From: Plasmopara viticola
Lineage: Eukaryota; Oomycota; Peronosporomycetes; Peronosporales; Peronosporaceae
Reading direction: 5' to 3'
DNA length: 64,000 bases
NCBI GenBank assembly: GCA_001695595.3
Contig: MBPM02000078.1
Span: forward strand, 248,001 to 312,000
Shown here: positions 61,871 to 64,000 of the stretch, in pieces
How the letters are laid out: every line of letters starts with the position of its first letter
Position numbering within the stretch: position 1 is the stretch's first letter
Notes under the pieces: model-generated
Seen by the model: the letters and a program-made list of their open reading frames with translations, nothing else
Told to the model about the DNA's origin: nothing
Databases searched by the model: none
Translations under genes and position numbers: made by a program

Positions 61871-64000
61871 AAATTATTAGTGTTTACGACACCGAAACGA
61901 CTTTACAATGTGGGGTCTTGAAATTCCAGGAGCTGCCGGAGTGAGTCTCCTTATGTTTATTATACACTGGAATTAATTATGTGATAGGGTTGTGTAAACA
62001 ACGTTCCCCACGCCTTTGTCAAGGATATGAGTATTAAAAAGAAGGCGCAACACTAGGTAACATATTGCATTTTCATTATTTTATGTCACCCAAGACCGGT
62101 ATTTGGCGGACGCAGCACAAGCATTTGCAAGCCTAAATACTGATAACTTGGACTGTCTTTGCCAGCACATGAACTGGATGCCACAGCTTCTAGATATCTT
62201 GGTCTTGTTTGGCCAGTTTCACAAGCTCAAACGCATAGTGGCAATCATATTACCCAAATCACTCCCCTGAGACAGACTCCGTATCTAACATCAAATGTTG
62301 GCCGCAGCTGTACATGTGCCTGAATATGATTTGGCTCACGCTCTTTTACTCCTCTACACTAGGCTATCGAACGGCCCAGGTATTCTATTTGCTCGATTGC
62401 CTTAAAAAAAAGTATACGCTTGGCCTCTACCTTCGATGGCAAATGAAGTGCTGGTGTGGATTTTGCCTTAGAAAATGTGCATGTAGGTTGAGTTTGTAAG
62501 TTTAATTTTGTGTTGTTATTTCTTCTTTAGGATTCGATAACCCTCTTGAATGCTTTGGCTTTCGGTCATTTTGGAATACACGTACAATGACACAAAATGT
62601 ATGATAATTATAATAAATCGTCGGATCCCTAAGAGAGACCTAAAATTTATGGCCGAGAGCACAGTGTTCAGACCATTATTTTGACCCTGTCTTCTGCTGT
62701 TACTAACAACAACATGCAGCATTTCGCTAATGCCAATCAGTACACTCAGCCGAATCTCGTGGCAGTTTATCATTGAGCCGCAAGGCCGAACGACGAAGCC
62801 GCCACTTTAAATCACTTACTTCGCAATTTCGGACCAAACTACTTTGACCACATCTTCGTGCACAGCCATTTAAAAAGTGCATACGAGAGGTCTTCTTCTG
62901 AGCATTACATATGTTTAAATTTTTTGTGTGATTGACCCACAGTGTTTCTAATGACCTTGCACACAGCGAACTTCAACAGCCTAGTCGGGATTATTGGTTT
63001 TCATCTGCTTTAAGATTTAAATTGGTATTCCTACTCATTTGGTGGTAATTATAAATACATACTTTACCTGGCAAATAAATCGCGGAATTCGGCCGTATTT
63101 ATGAAATCTATACTAAGTATTGCGGTGTGATCTCATTCGGCCTAATAAGTCTTTAGAGAAGCACAAGTTTTACAGTCCAATAGTTTTAATCTTAGTACGT
63201 TACACCCGCATAGCACAAGCTTGCTTTTTACTTTCGTCCACGCTGTCTCAGCGCACAACTCTAAAAACAAAGGCGGCAGCCAAATGCCTGCTTTTCTACA
63301 CATGATTTGTTTTGTTTGCTCTTATACCATGTAATATAGGACACCCAGCGGAAGCGACTGTGGACCTGATATACAGGAAGTTGCATTACAGTATCATGGT
63401 TGTCGAGTAAAAAGCCTTTTGTTTATAGAAAGAAGGATCAATCGCGGATACTTGGCTCACGATGGATAAGGTCATTCCAATACGTGGCTAAGAACTTAGA
63501 GTTTTAGTCGTGTGAAAGATTGCTTCAGTGGGCCATCGTGTCCAGGGTGTTAACCCGATTCACCTACCAATCTTTTGTGATATGATAGCCCGAATTTGAA
63601 AAGTGATCGAATCGATAAACTGGGTGATCAAGTACACGTCTACTTGATCATCCTTGATCTGCTCATATACCGGATTGGCCTCAATCTATTTTTGTGTCAG
63701 CTCTCCAGCCTTATGAGTGGCCGATCAAGTAATGAATATATGTGTTTCAGCATGACGGTTTTGTATTATAATTGCATGTACTTATCAATAATTACTCGAC
63801 CTGCACTTATCTAGAAGAGGCTTCAGCACACTACTTATTCAATACGTTGGATATTTTTTAAGCTTTGAAAGCAAAATGCGTTTTTTTCGGCTAATGAGAT
63901 CAAAGCCAACAATTGCTTTGTAGGCAGCCATGTTTTTCCAAGAAAGAAAATCCAGTTTAGCTGTTGAAGTAAAGGTAATTGGTCTCACATACTCAACACA
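61871..64000. other. Gene-poor right end, nothing supported
   Basis: Open stretches are all below 90 codons and match no motif. I see no repeats linking this part to the array. Confidence 0.4.

Noticed and set aside
1..64000. CRISPR arrays, tRNA and rRNA genes, prokaryotic operons
   Set aside because: The repeats are kilobase-long or transposon-borne. I saw no cloverleaf with both boxes, no rRNA sequence, and the real genes have eukaryotic introns.

Overview
The window looks like nuclear DNA of a plant-pathogenic oomycete, most likely a downy mildew (Peronosporales). A Plasmopara-like species is my best guess. The reasons are a family of secreted proteins with a signal peptide and a downstream EER motif, very short GT-AG introns, a conserved gene fusing a PH domain to a histidine phosphatase, degenerate Ty1/copia and Mutator-like elements, and AT-leaning base composition. 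The species is an inference from memory of effector families, not from a search.

Positions 1 to about 44,650 form one tandem array of units of roughly 9 kb. Each unit holds one minus-strand effector gene followed, at higher coordinates, by a long spacer with no convincing gene. Five effector copies are present: A (1-923, cut by the window edge, broken), B (8210-9454), C (17355-18599), D (26537-27781) and E (about 35610-36860, broken). B, C and D are intact at 414 codons; the outer copies A and E are decayed. Equivalent points in B, C and D are 9,145 and 9,182 bp apart. Between A and B there is a sixth, effector-less partial unit (about 3911-8200), produced by a deletion that removed its effector. 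Spacers B and C are nearly identical; D, E and A are old and divergent.

Mobile DNA marks the history of the array. A decayed MULE transposase (SWIM zinc finger) sits upstream of B and C but not D. A 781-bp non-autonomous MULE with about 110-bp inverted repeats and a 10-bp target duplication lies on the other side of C and D but not B. A 322-bp SINE-like element with a 13-bp target duplication is inserted right at its edge. Unit C therefore carries the left side of D and the right side of B, and its protein is also mosaic. One unequal crossover between effector genes explains most of this. Two degenerate copia elements (32310-34620 minus, 37437-41530 plus) lie in units D and E; the second is interrupted in its reverse transcriptase by another SINE copy.

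From about 44.7 kb the array gives way to ordinary single-copy genes: an intron-rich coiled-coil gene of unknown function (45564-49106, about 15 exons), an NADH-cytochrome b5 reductase (49327-50217), and a convergent PH plus histidine-phosphatase gene (50492-51893 or slightly further). From 52 to 64 kb I see no intact gene, only possible gene relics at 60.6-60.9 and 61.2-61.8 kb.
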